Source: Spironucleus salmonicida
Taxonomy: Eukaryota; Fornicata; Diplomonadida; Hexamitidae
Length of the DNA: 64,000 bases
NCBI GenBank assembly: GCA_000497125.2
Contig: CM035316.1
Location: forward strand, 1,676,001-1,740,000
Reading direction: 5' to 3'
This document shows, in pieces, positions 34,986 through 46,482 of the stretch. The stretch's first letter is position 1, and each line of letters begins with the position of its first letter. Both the position numbers and the translations under genes were made by a program. The notes under the pieces were generated by a model. It had not been told where the DNA came from. It saw only the letters and a program-made list of their open reading frames with translations, and did not search any database.

Positions 34986-37900
34986 ATGTTGATCCTTCTT
35001 TAACTTATTTCATAGTATCGTTATGACGGAGAGACGTTTAAAGATGAGTTTTGGAATGATCCTACCTATTCTATATTTTTAACCAAGTCTATTACTTTAG
35101 ATACTACAGTTAACGAGTTAAAAGCAAAAATCTATGGAAATGGTTTAGTTATTACTTGTACTGAAATCTGTTTTAACTCTATTTCATAGGATGCAGCTAT
35201 TATTAATGTTTCTTTTATTTTTGTAAATTAAGATGGCAGTAATACTATCGCTAAAACAATAACTGGTGGATATTTATATTAAGTTGGTATTTAAGGGAAC
35301 GGATTAGTAGCGACTACTATAACTTTATCTTCGTTAAACTATTGGTCTGGTGGAGTAATATGCGATGCAATTTCTCTGTCTAATATTACAAACAGCGACC
35401 TTAGTGCTACAATGGTTAAAACTGCAAATAAAATTAATATTGTCAATTCACGTTTAATTTATCCAACTGAAGTAAATTTATTCTGTACTGATGTTAGCTA
35501 ATGTATTATAAATATTATTTACAATAGTTTTATTCATTCCTTAATTCCAGTTACAAAAAGCATTTTTACTAGCGTAGCTACTGTTTAAAATTCTAATATC
35601 CTAGTTAAAGAGATGAGTGTTTCTATATTAGGCTCAGTTTAAAGTTACTTAAATTCGACATTTTAAATTATGACGTTAACTGGTAGCAATTAAGGCGTTC
35701 TTAGCACATCAATTTAATAAGTATTAATTAATAACTCCTATATTTTAATAGAAACCATGACTGCTTCGGAGGGATTTAGTCTTCTGACTGCTGGATTAAA
35801 TTTATAATCTTCTGTGTTGAATATTAGTAATATTAATTAAGCTGTTTTGTTCTAAACTTTATCATAACTTACTTTAAACAATTCTCTAATCTTAATTGAT
35901 AAATTTTAACTTACAGGTAGTTCTAGTTTATTTGCTGTTAGCTCAAATAACTGTAATCTACTTAATTCTGTTATAACAATATAAAACGGCTAGATATTAG
36001 GAGATCAGGATTAGTTAACATTATTTATACCACTTATTTAATCAATGGCTATAACTTAGTTTACTTTTAATTTGAATAATCTTACTTAAACTGGAAATAT
36101 CAAATAATTAAGCGTATTTAGTTAATAATTATAAGGTACCTATAATAATTGGTTTGTTAATTTGCATAATATATCTTTTTAAGAAGCGACAGTAACAATT
36201 ATTTCGAACAGTTAAGCATTTTTAACTAATGCATAAAATCTTACTATGAACATTCAGAATATGACATTTTCAAAATAAGGCTAGTAAATCTTTATTCTAG
36301 GTCAGGGATCCTATAATTTTGCATCTATTACATTCAATGCAACTAATCAAAAAATGCCACTAAAAATGTCTTTATTCTCAGATAATTCTAATTTAATAGG
36401 TGGTCCAAATCTCTTTTTAAACGTAATTTAACCTATAATTCCAGTAATTATTTTTGCTTTCAAAGAAACATTATGCCCAAATTGCGTTAATCTTTGTTTC
36501 ATTAGAGGAGTGACAACCACTTCTTAACAATGTACATCATACAATAACCAGCCTTTAGCATGGTATAACACGTAATCATTTGAACCTATTTTGAAGATAG
36601 AACCTATCCTTAATTTCACACTAACAAACAAAGTATTCTACATCTACTCCTTTACCGATTAATTGTAATTTTAGTGTGCCACTCCAAACTGTGACAATAT
36701 GGGAATAAATTAACTAAATTGCTAAAATTTTGCTTGTTCTTATGATTTTTGTGACTGTATATAATGTACACCAAATTTGATTTGTTAAAAATCTGAAAAT
36801 CGTGAAAAATAGGGGACAATTTAGCTTGCAAACTTCACTTTTTGTGATTTGCAATATGAGCTTAAAGCGAAATAATGCGTTGTAAATTGCTAGATTTTGA
36901 CTGTTACAGAGTCAAACTGCAATAATGTAGGGACTTAAAATTCAGTCTGCTAATAAAATTCTATAACCGAGCGATTTGGATGCATTTGTCCATCAAATAT
37001 TGATTTCTTAACGTCTCCAGATCTCACGTGTCAGGAGGGATGCCAGAATATCAATTCCACACAGGGTATTTGTTCAGGTATTTAATAGTCGATTTGTAAG
37101 CTTAACTATTTTAACAGCAATGATTAATATCTTTGTGACTTAAATTTCTGTGATTTCAGTCCAATCGGAGCGGCCTGCTCCTACCCAGGAAGCCAATTTA
37201 AACCCTCTTAGACTCTTAATTATCAGTGCTATAATATTATCCCAGATCATTCCAGATGTTACTCACCTCAAGTATTCACGTATTGTTCAACCTGTGAGCA
37301 ATTTAAAAGTGGAAAATGCTAAGTAGTAAACTATAATGAATAAACTATTAATTAGACGCTCAGCTAGAATATTGTGATGGCGTAGCTTTCATGTAACTGC
37401 ATTAGAACTGGATACACAGGTTAGTTTTGTTAAAATTATAATTGCAATGACGCTGGAAATTTAAAATGTGAATCTCATGGGATTTGCTTATAATCTGGGA
37501 AGTGCTAATGCGACAAATACACATTTTAAGAAAGCACCGGAAACTGCATTTTGGGCTGCTCAAATCAGATAATTTTCTATGGATAGTGTGTTGGGTAGAA
37601 TCTACTTAATTGCTACGGTGTGAAGAGCATTATTTTAGGTGCTAAGCCTGGTGCAAACTGTGCGGATTGTAGATAAGCCAGATTGTTGAACGTTGACCAA
37701 TGTGGGAAGAACGGCGTCTGTTCAGATTTTACTGGGCTTTGTGTTTGTAATTAAGGACACTTTTTATACAAAACTGGATTTTGCGAGCCCCCAAGAAAAT
37801 GTGGTAGTGGTAAATTCGTATATGATCCAATAATGTTCGAATTTTCATGCGATTGTGGAGGGCTGAACAACGTGAATTCAGATGGTAGCTGCCGCGTTTT

Positions 37901-38063
37901 TGTTGGTGCAGTGGCTACTATATCAGTTATTTTCAGTTTGCTTGCTATTGGTATTGCAGTATTTTTAATAGTTTTCTTCGTCCGGAGGGCAAGGAATTCA
38001 AAGGTCAAGGCTTCGCGGATGACAGTTACAGGGAAGTCAGTTGCGCGTTACTTTGTTGAGTGA
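34986..38063 (+). CDS. Cys-rich type I membrane protein with beta-helix-like ectodomain
   Basis: This is a 1025-residue surface-type protein. Residues 1-480 are Cys-poor, Ser/Thr/Asn-rich short strands repeating about every 20-25 residues, like a right-handed beta-helix. Residues 490-930 are Cys-rich with EGF-like units (CKCDKYTFQESTGNCILG; CVCNQGHFLYKTGFCE). One TM helix (ATISVIFSLLAIGIAVFLIV, about 37915-37980) precedes a basic cytoplasmic tail of about 28 residues. The layout resembles high-cysteine membrane proteins of diplomonads and adhesin-like proteins of other protists. The ligand is unknown. The first residues may be a signal peptide (MLILLQLIS). Confidence 0.85.
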
Positions 38064-38075
38064 GATAAATATAAT

Positions 38076-38477
38076 TCATACATATTACAGCAGCTACCGT
38101 ATTGTCTCTTCTAGGACTTCGTTATCTAATACACGGGATTCTGCTTCGCAAAGTTCATCTAGGAGACCATAAGCATCGTTTTTTGATACAGGAAGATTAA
38201 GGGCCTTGAAAATAATTAGCACTTATCGCTAATCAAAAAATGGACGCATATTCGTTAATATTTAGTAATTATAAGGGTAAGCCTTTGCCTGGTCTATGAG
38301 GTCTAAAATTGTATCCTTATTGATAGATATAATTTATTTTAGTTCCATATAGGCTAAAATAATTTCTTTTTCGAGTTTGATCTCATGTTTTGTAATAAAA
38401 TTCATAAGATCGTCAATGTTAATATTAGAATATGGGAGCTTTCCTAAATCTACATTATACTGTAATTCCCATTCCAT
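38076..38477 (-). CDS. Small helical hypothetical protein
   Basis: A 133-residue frame runs from ATG 38477 to TGA 38076-38078. It is helical and acidic, with leucine-rich amphipathic segments (DAYGLLDELCEAESRVLDNEVLEETIRQLL). It uses TAA/TAG four or five times. No family is recognised. Convergent with the Cys-rich membrane protein, 12 bp between stops, and divergent from the next gene over 106 bp with an ATTATATTATATAG block. Confidence 0.75.
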
Positions 38478-38583
38478 TTTCAAAGTGATTGATAATTTAT
38501 ACATATAAATAATAGAATAATTGTCAAACCTTTTCTCATTATATTATATAGTTATTATAAAATCGTAATATAGTCCTAAGTAA

Positions 38584-39546
38584 ATGGTCAAAATATTTCC
38601 TGATCCATCTACTTATAAATACCTTTATAAATGCCATCATCCTGTTAAATTTTAACCATAGTACGTTGAAATATTAGAAACGAGAACAAATATTTGGAAA
38701 GAATTCCTACCCACTATGAGAAAGAGAAAAGAATTTTACCCTAATATTTCCTACGTATTCTTATCAAATAATAAGGACTTCGAAATAAAAGGATTTTTTG
38801 AGCTATATCCTGATTTAAAAAGTATATATAATGTTGTTGAATACACTTCTTCAATGTATGCAGTGTTAGAAACCAAATAGTATCCTTTTTGTATTGTTGT
38901 ATCTCCTAACAATAAAATATTATACTAAGGCTCCACTATGGAGACATTAAAACTTTAACCACATCTTCATAAGTTAAATGTAATGGCATCAAGATTAAGT
39001 TTAGAATAATTTAAGATTGAAGAATTATTCAAAGAGGATAAGTAGTTATCATGTTATTAGTTATCAATGTCTTTATCAGGAATCACTAAGGGTGGTGCTG
39101 TATTAGCAAAAAAGTAATAAAACTATAATGATATTTTTTAGTCGAGATTAGAAAAATCATAAAATGATGGGTTTCTTCCTGCAGTATCTAGACAAATATC
39201 ATCATTAGGAATGTCTAGAAGTGCATCAAGTGGATTTTAACGATAACAAGAAATAAATATATTTTAGTCTTCTGGAGGCTTGAGCGAGAAAATTAAGTCC
39301 TTAGGAGGATCAACTTCGGATAATTTATATACAAATGCCTTTATTGGAGTTGGAGAATTTTAGTAGCAACGACATCTGATGGGTATTAAAAATTTAGGGC
39401 CAACAGCAGAATAGTTACGAGTAGCTGAGGAATCAATTAACCCGTAATTGAGTAGATAAAAGTTTCTATTAGGTTTAGTTAATGAAAATGATGATTTAGA
39501 AATAGAAAAAAGAAAGTTAACTTTTATTTAAAAAGGACATTAATGA
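38584..39546 (+). CDS. Thioredoxin-like hypothetical protein
   Basis: A 320-residue frame runs from ATG 38584 to TGA 39544-39546. The first 130 residues alternate strands and helices with a YPFCIVVSPNNKILYQGS segment, which resembles the cis-Pro/last-strand half of a thioredoxin fold. No CxxC is present, so it would be redox-inactive. The rest is Ser/Gln-rich and probably disordered. The fold call is weak. The stop is 2 bp from the opposite-strand neighbour's stop. Confidence 0.7.
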
Positions 39547-39548
39547 TT

Positions 39549-40208
39549 TCATTCATTTTAAGTTGTAATATCAACCGTATAAGTTTTAAATGAATCGATA
39601 ATCTGTTAAACAACTAACCTAGCTTTTACAAGAGGATGCAATCCACCTACAAATATATATTCTTCTTCTATAGATTAGTCTATGATGATTGGAATTTATA
39701 AATTTTTTAGACCAATAAAACTCATACCATTATGATCTGCACCTGTAAGATCTTTTGCTATATGCTCATCCGCAAATTACCATTTATAGTTAGACTTTGT
39801 ATTTAACTTATACAATTGACTCTTTCTTGCTTCATTTTTTACAAATTGGTTAAACTTTGTCATCGAAAACTTTCTTGAATATTAAAAGATGAGAATATAG
39901 TATCTAGAAAATTCCACGTCAAATAAATCTATAGGGGCAAATCTATTTTCATAGATTATAGCCTTAGTAAGCTGATTAGTATTTTTGCAGTATGATCCTA
40001 TAAAATTCGGGCGTTCTTAAAGTTCTAAGTTATAGTAATGATCATGAACTTTAATTGCGTAAACTGATTTCAGCTTGTGTCGGTAAGCTTAGGCTAGACA
40101 ATTAATAACATCATCGTCATTTTAAATCTGTAAATACTCACATAGCTTTTCCATTTTTGATTCAATATTCTAATTCATTAGTTTTAGATTAAATTGTCTA
40201 TTTTTCAT
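39549..40208 (-). CDS. Hypothetical protein
   Basis: A 219-residue frame runs from ATG 40208 to TGA 39549-39551. It is mixed alpha/beta with a basic central region (SRKFSMTKFNQFVKNEARKSQLYKL) and a C-terminal GADHNGMSFIGLKNLQIPII segment followed by a helix. That segment loosely recalls a KH-type RNA-binding end, but I cannot support a name. Its stop is only 2 bp from the convergent gene's stop, the tightest protein-gene pair in the window. Confidence 0.72.
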
Positions 40209-40244
40209 ATTAAATATGTAAAATAAAAGTTCAATGCAAAGATT

Positions 40245-40268
40245 ATATTAAGTATATTATATAATAAG
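40245..40268. promoter_or_regulatory. TATA-like element before the CorA-like gene
   Basis: A TATTAAGTATATTATATAATAAG block lies directly before ATG 40269 in a 60-bp divergent spacer. Same class as the other AT-palindromic blocks. Confidence 0.4.
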
Positions 40269-41306
40269 ATGTTAACTTAATAAATGACAGAATAAATATA
40301 GATACATACATTTCATAAAGTAGAACAAAATAATTAAGAAACCGTTTTGTCATTAGGTAATGATCCGATACAAACTTCAAATCAATATGGATTATCAATG
40401 AGAGACTTTCGCTAACTATTAGTAGATGTATCATTGATTGAGCCACGTAATAATGTAATTATAGCATCACTTGGTCCTCTAAATTGTATATTTACATAAT
40501 AGCATGCTCATATACTTGTTTCTCTTGCATCTGCAAGATTCATATAGTTCTTTAAGCAAATTTTTAATTAGACTGATTAGTTTAAAGATTTTGAGTTGAG
40601 ATGCTTGGAAGCACTTTTAATTTTTGTAGTAGAGACATTAGAGTAACAACTTAAAGATATTGAAAAGGCCTTTGAAGTATAGTAATCTCATTCTAAATTA
40701 GCTCAAACCAGAAAGTCAATTACATAATTATTAAATGATACTTCCCGTGCACTAGATGCCTTAGATTAATTAATAGATTCTAATTAAGATGTTTTGGCAT
40801 TATCATTTTAAAATTAATAGTTTTTGCCTAGGTTTTCTTCATAGTTAGCACCTGAATTTGATTACTAAATCAAATTTCTTAATGAAAATAAAAATATTGA
40901 TGATTTTTAAAATATGTTTAAGATATCACTGTAGCAACTATTATAATTTTTGGAAAATTTTATCTTTTAGCTAGAATCAGTTAAAACATCAGCAGATTAA
41001 TTAGAATCTTATATTCATGCATCCTTTGATGTTTTAAACCTTCACCTTAATTCACAATAAAATCAAATTTTAAAAATCTCAGTATTTTCAGAAATAACTG
41101 CTGCTGCAATAGCCATACCTAATCTATTATTTATTATTTTTGGGCAAAATTTTGTAAATCCATGGTGTGCTGACCCTCAAGGTGTATTGTATATGGATGG
41201 TGATGGTCCAGCAATTTTTATTGGAATAGTAGGTGGTATACTGTGCTTTGTTTATATTTTTGTATGTTGGAACTTATTTAAAAGAGGGCTTAGAAAATAT
41301 TCGTGA
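40269..41306 (+). CDS. CorA/MRS2-like magnesium channel protein with GQN motif
   Basis: This 345-residue protein resembles the MRS2/ALR branch of CorA Mg2+ channels. It has a beta-alpha N-domain (LRCLEALLIFVVETLEQQLKDIE recalls the MRS2 FEFRALE... helix), long coiled helices and two closely spaced TM helices at the end. TM1 (ITAAAIAIPNLLFIIFGQN) ends in GQN where the family has the near-invariant GMN selectivity motif. TM2 is IFIGIVGGILCFVYIFVCW. The Q is CAA. The loop between TMs is acidic (PQGVLYMDGDG), as expected. Transport by the variant is uncertain. Start at ATG 40269 or 40284. Confidence 0.8.
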
Positions 41307-41333
41307 CTCAGAATTAGTGATTATAAGTGAGTG

Positions 41334-41732
41334 TCATTCCTTAAATTAATTTTTATACCATGAATCAAAGACTTTTTATACCTACTTATTAAAAGATGGA
41401 GTAACTTTATGTGGAAATGAGAATGCAGTATCTAGTTCTGTTTGAACTGTCTCTTTAGCAAGTATCTCAAGATTATCGTTAGTCAATACAAGCTAACAAG
41501 ATAATATTTACTAGCTAATCTATTATAAAGGTTTCAATACAAAAATTCTTACTATTGCTTACTAGTCATTATCTTAAGTAGTAGCTAGTGTTAGGAAAAT
41601 TCGTTATTCTCTAACATAAACAGTAGACAATAAATCTGACTCATATATAAATCTATAAATTGGATCAGGGATCGTGAATAGATTAGTCTTCTCTTTATCT
41701 CTGTCAAATTTGATTCTAATTTAGTTAGTCAT
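41334..41732 (-). CDS. Small hypothetical protein
   Basis: A 132-residue frame runs from ATG 41732 to TGA 41334-41336. The first 80 residues look like beta strands (VREQRIFLTLATTQDNDQQAIVRIFVL), followed by a helical tail. About 14 Gln, several as TAA/TAG. No family is recognised. It is convergent with the CorA-like gene (27-bp gap), and 40 bp downstream of the 205-residue gene on the same strand. Confidence 0.72.
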
Positions 41733-41772
41733 TTTCAAAGAATATATAAATATAAAATAATAAGTATATTAA

Positions 41773-42390
41773 TCACTTTAATCCTTGATAAACTTTTTAT
41801 AGGGTATCAAAATAGTCAGGATTGAGACTATTTTATTTTACATTATTTATACCAACGACATGCCTTTGTTTAGTTATAGCTACTGGGACTTAATAGTCAC
41901 TTTTAACAAGGCTTATAATATTGTTTATTCCATGCTTATTCTTCGAAATATGACTTTGAATAGCCTCTTATTGTACTCTTTTATTATTTTCCTAAATCCA
42001 ACGGTTTCTCTATAGTATTGATTCTTTTCTATCTATTATAGAATGAGGAGGTACATAAGTTGATTATTTATATTACTTAATAGCAGCATTCTATGGATTT
42101 AACGTAGGTGGATAATTTATATATTAAGATGCTTCTGGAAATAAGCCATCGTCATCTTTCTTTTTTGCCCTAAGTTAAACTGAATTAAGCTAATCAGTAG
42201 GTTATTTATTTTTAGCAAACCTTGTAGTATTATCCCATAAAATTTCTTGATACAGTCCAGTTTCATTATTAAATTTAGAGCCTTAATATTATTTAGGAAG
42301 ATACTATTTCTTATTTTTCTTATTTTCGATATTTTCATATGGCTTTGGCGATCGTGGCCTTACTTATGTATTCCAGTCTGAGGTAAACAT
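41773..42390 (-). CDS. Basic hypothetical protein, possibly ciliary
   Basis: A 205-residue frame runs from ATG 42390 to TGA 41773-41775. It is rich in Asn, Gln, Lys, Tyr and Pro, mostly without stable hydrophobic core segments (WNTQVRPRSPKPYENIENKK; NYPPTLNPQNAAIKQYKQ). It resembles low-complexity microtubule-inner proteins in style only. No named family. It is divergent from the ankyrin/TM gene across 89 bp of AT-rich spacer. Confidence 0.7.
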
Positions 42391-42479
42391 TATAAATAAG
42401 GAGAATTCGAAATTACGCGGTTATACTATTTAATAATAATAATATATTATTATTGAATATTAATTATAAATTCATTGAA

Positions 42480-44471
42480 ATGCATTTGCTTAACTTCTGC
42501 ATTTTATGTATAATCTCTAGAAAATCTCTTTTAAAACCAATATCCTATCAACAATCTATCATTAATTATTTTGATCCTCTTATTATTATTGGCTTATCAA
42601 ATATTGAAGCAAACAAGTTGGAATATTCCATCACAGCCATAATTATATTCGTAATTTGTAGTTACAACTTAGTAACTTAAAATAACACAGTAGTATCAGC
42701 ATCGAATATTTTTAATCTTTATTGTTTGTTGTGTTTTCGTATTCGGGAATTTCAGATGTCATAGGTAGAAATAACTTAGTTAGTAATAATAATATCCTCA
42801 CGAATTATATAAACTCAATATAGCTCACTAATTGTCAATCTTTCGAGTGAAGCATTCATGCTTATATTAGTTTGGCTCTAAATGGATGGCCATTTTACTG
42901 CTAACGAGAGTCTGCTAATATCCTTTTGTTTTTTATGTGTTTTTAAACTTAAAGATTACATTTTAAATCCACCAGAAATCATTCTTAGGAAAATATTCTA
43001 ATCAATTTCTTTGTTTGGACTTATTTAAATTATGATTCATCATATAAATTATTTACGACAATTCATGTCAATTATGCTTCTCCTTACCGCACTTATCGCA
43101 ATGAATGATCTTCCAGATGCAAATTTCGATGATGAAGGTCAAATTGTTCCCAAGCTTGATATCGATGCTGAGGAGCCGTTTTCTCATACGGAAAGGATGA
43201 TCCGTAAATCAGTTTTTTTACTAGATAAAGTTATGCTATATTTCACTACAATGCACGGTTTTTACTATTTTTCATAAGGTAGCATCATTATTTTCACATT
43301 ACTGTTTATCATTTTCAACATATTTATGTTTTTAATTTCTATCTACACAAATAAAGAACAATATCTATAAGATAATCGTATTTTCGGTTGCACTATCCTT
43401 ATAACAGTTATTTTCGTCAAATATCAACAATATTTGCAGTACTTTACCCTATTTACTGCTATTTTAACTTTTTTGCTGTTTGTTAAAAAGCTTATTACAT
43501 TGACATAAGACCAACAAAATCTTAACAACGATGCTGCAAGATAAGCTTAGTCTGACTTCTCAAATTACTTCTTATTGTGCATTGTTATTTCTTTGGTGTA
43601 CCTTTCGACCTGCACCTCCACTCTATCATATTACTCATTTGCATCTCTTTCATTATTCATTTTTTATATGCAAATTTTATCAGAAATGACAGTGAATGGC
43701 CCAGAGAGCTTTTTAGCACTTTTTGGTTTGTACAACTTGCTAGAAAGCCTCAAAAAGTATAATTTTACGACTGAAAGAGGTGTTTATCATTGCCTTTTGA
43801 CAGCTGCAAAATCAAATCAAATTCGATTTTTCATATCTTTAAAATCTTAAATCTCGATTGCTTAAAATTCTGGAAAAGAGTCAATTGCGCATGCAGCTTC
43901 AGAATATGGCTCATTATAAATTCTAAATTTTCTTATCAAAAATTAATTATACCAACACTTTGAGAAACAAAAATTTGAGGGGAAAACACCTCTAGATATG
44001 GCAGCTGCATTCTCAACACCTAGAATAGTAAAATTGTTGCTTTAATAAAATACTAGAACGTTTGAAGTAAATTTACCCACACCACTGCACTTCGCTTCTA
44101 ATCATGGAAATTATCGTGTAATTTTTTTATTAAATAAATTTGTTGGACGAAAAGACCACAATGGTCGCACAGCACTTCAATGTGCTGCTATGCATAATTA
44201 CTGGAAGATGATAAAATATTTAGACACAGAAATTCTAATTAGAGACGATTTTGGAAGGTCTGCAAGGCAGGTTGCCGCATTGTATCAGAGTTGGAAAATT
44301 ATGAATATGCTTCCTAGTGGAAATTTGGATTTGGTCGGAAATGGTGATGAGTATTACGAATTTAACAAAATTGGGAATTATTTTACTGATGGAAAGTAGG
44401 ATGTTTTCGGTCGTAACTAAGAGATTATTTAGACGCAACTTGATAGGATTGAATAAAATTTATGGAAGTGA
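42480..44471 (+). CDS. Multi-pass membrane protein with C-terminal ankyrin repeats
   Basis: This is a 663-residue protein. Residues 1-400 contain about eight to ten hydrophobic segments. Residues 430-620 form about five ankyrin repeats (KTPLDMAAAFSTPRIVKLLL; NGRTALQCAAMHNYWKMIKYL). Ankyrin-plus-TM layouts occur in TRP-like channels and DHHC enzymes, usually with the ankyrins N-terminal. No pore or DHHC motif is seen here, so the function is open. The start is ATG 42480, the first in frame after an AATATATTATTATT block. Convergent with the MORN gene, 10 bp between stops. Confidence 0.82.
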
Positions 44472-44481
44472 AACATGAAAA

Positions 44482-44952
44482 TCATTGTATACTTAAGCCT
44501 GGTCCAACACCATTTCTAAAAACAGCAGGGTCTGCACCATTTACAGAACCAACTCCATGGATTTAAGAGTTACGGAACTCACCTGAGTATGAAACTTTGT
44601 CAGGGAATGTGTAAGTTCCCCCTGATACGAAATTGGTGTCTTCTAGTTGCCCACTGTACGTAGAAAAATCTGCAAATGTCAAGACGCCTTCAGAAAATAC
44701 ATCTCTTGCCCATTTGCCTTCAAATTTGATGATATCATGTTTATTATGAGTAGGAACAAACTAATTTTTTAGGTCTTCATGCATAGATTCATCATCTTTT
44801 AGTTCTTCAGAAAAGCATATATAAACGCCCTATCCATCCCGAAATTTAATTGAATTTTCTTCAATAAAATCTCCATTATAAATATCTCCATTCGGGTAAA
44901 CAAACTTTCCATTTCCAGTGGTAGATACTGGGACTACGACTTTTGGCGGCAT
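44482..44952 (-). CDS. MORN-repeat protein
   Basis: This 156-residue protein has MORN-type repeats: GNGKFVYPNGDIYNGDF (14-30), FEGKWARDVFSEGVLTFADF and SGGTYTFPDKVSYSGEF. MORN repeats pair with membranes, tubulin or radial-spoke partners. Short MORN proteins such as MORN5 and small radial-spoke subunits are axonemal, in keeping with other cilium genes in the window. Its start codon is 44 bp from the stop of the next gene on the same strand, with a TATATATACATATATTAATA block between. Confidence 0.85.
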
Positions 44953-44996
44953 TATGAAAAAATTATATATACATATATTAATATATAATATACAAT

Positions 44997-45305
44997 TCAT
45001 TAACATGATTGAATTTCGATATCTGACGATGAACTGTCAAAAAATTACTGGCTTAGACTTTATCTTACAATATCAATATCATAAATCTCAGTGCTTTTGA
45101 AATTGGTAGGAACACCTTTTGAGTAGTCTAATTTATATGAACTTTGATACATTTGTTGAAATTAGTTAGATGAATTGCTTTCCTAAGTATTTGTACTGGA
45201 ATACTTAGTTATCCGTAGTCTTGGAGGTTTGGCTACATGTTTGATCTATAATTTTAGTGACTTCATCTCGATAGATTTCTTACTTTCGTGGTTTTATTTC
45301 TTCAT
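44997..45305 (-). CDS. Small hypothetical protein
   Basis: A 102-residue frame runs from ATG 45305 to TGA 44997-44999. It is basic at the N-terminus (SLKLQIKHVAKPPRLRITK) and Ser/Gln-rich after that. A competing frame on the same strand is open from about 45295 to 45100 but lacks an ATG near its start. The 45-bp divergent spacer shared with the next gene, and the flush fit between neighbours, support this frame. No family. Confidence 0.55.
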
Positions 45306-45350
45306 TATAATAATTTATTTATATATTTAACTAAAATATTTACCGCACAA
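45306..45350. promoter_or_regulatory. 45-bp bidirectional promoter region
   Basis: The whole spacer between divergent ATGs at 45305 and 45351. It holds a TTTATTTATATATTTAA block and CCGCACAA directly before the rightward ATG. The same CCGC-plus-A motif precedes the ATGs at 27678 and 57054. Confidence 0.45.
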
Positions 45351-46469
45351 ATGGCATCCATACCTTATAAACCAAGAGGTTCTATTAATTAAGATATTGG
45401 GCCCACATATTACAATGCTTCAAGACCATCTGGTGATACTAAAGTTAAATATTCAACATCAAGTAAAGGATCTTCTTGTATGGCTTCGGCTGTTGATAGG
45501 TTCCCTCTTAGACATTCTCACTGGGGAATGCCAGAACCAGGAAAATATGATCCTCAGCTATCTTTAAAAAAGATGACTTAATCTTCTTTAGCATGCAATC
45601 CCGATGTATATTCAGCAACATTTTAAACTACATCAAGAGACAATTACGTTTATCAACCCCAGATTACACTGACACCAGGACCAGGTGCTTATAATAAGGT
45701 TTCAACAATTAAATAAAATTAATTATATTAGAAACAGCAGTCATATAAAAAGTTGAAGGAAAAATCCTAAGTGTAATAAATGATTAGGTAGGCAGCGTAA
45801 GCTTAGAAATCTTTATCTTAATTTACTATTGAAAATGATGAAAACTATATCCCTATGAAAGATCCTATGAAATTGGAAACTTTAGATAGAAGACCACTAG
45901 AAAATCCGTTAACAGATAAGATGGCAGTAGATCTACATAGATACGAAGAATTCAGAAAAGTTGAAACTCTTAAAGATAAGTATAAGATTGAAACTCAGCC
46001 ACCAAATACTTTATTAGGTAATGAAATCTAAGCTGAAATAGAGGAGTCAATTAAGCATTATCAAGAGTTATAAGGTTAACCTATAGTTACTAAACCAATT
46101 AATGCTTAGTAAATGCGTGAATTAGTATAGGAACATTTAAAACGTATACCGTTTAATCAAACTGGGATTGCATTCGGTACTAGAGAAACCAGTGAAATGA
46201 TTGATTAAGTGAAATAGCAAGAGTAGGAATAAAAATCTTTACTTGGGCCTGGAAGATACGATGCCTAGATAGATTTTTAAAAAGTTAAACGTGATGGATA
46301 GGTTCCCTTATAAAGATAATCTAGTAGAAATAAGCTAGAAGTAATCAATGATATTTCCGGATCAATATTTAAAGTTGGTAATGATAAAATACCGCCTGTG
46401 GGTACTTATAACATTAAAGTTCAGGGGCCAAAAAGTTTTTTATTAAACGAAGAATAGAAATGGGTGTGA
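45351..46469 (+). CDS. STPG/SHIPPO-repeat axonemal protein, larger paralogue
   Basis: This 372-residue protein has PG-rich repeats at both ends: DIGPTYYNASRPSGD, MPEPGKYDPQLSLKK, TPGPGAYNKVS, LGPGRYDAQIDFQKV and PPVGTYNIKVQGPKSF. Between them is a helical, Gln-rich segment (about 125-275). The pattern is that of STPG/SHIPPO proteins that bind axonemal doublets. Conserved positions read with TAA/TAG as Gln. It converges on the UTP14 gene with a 13-bp gap. Confidence 0.8.
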
Positions 46470-46482
46470 TGTATATATTTAT

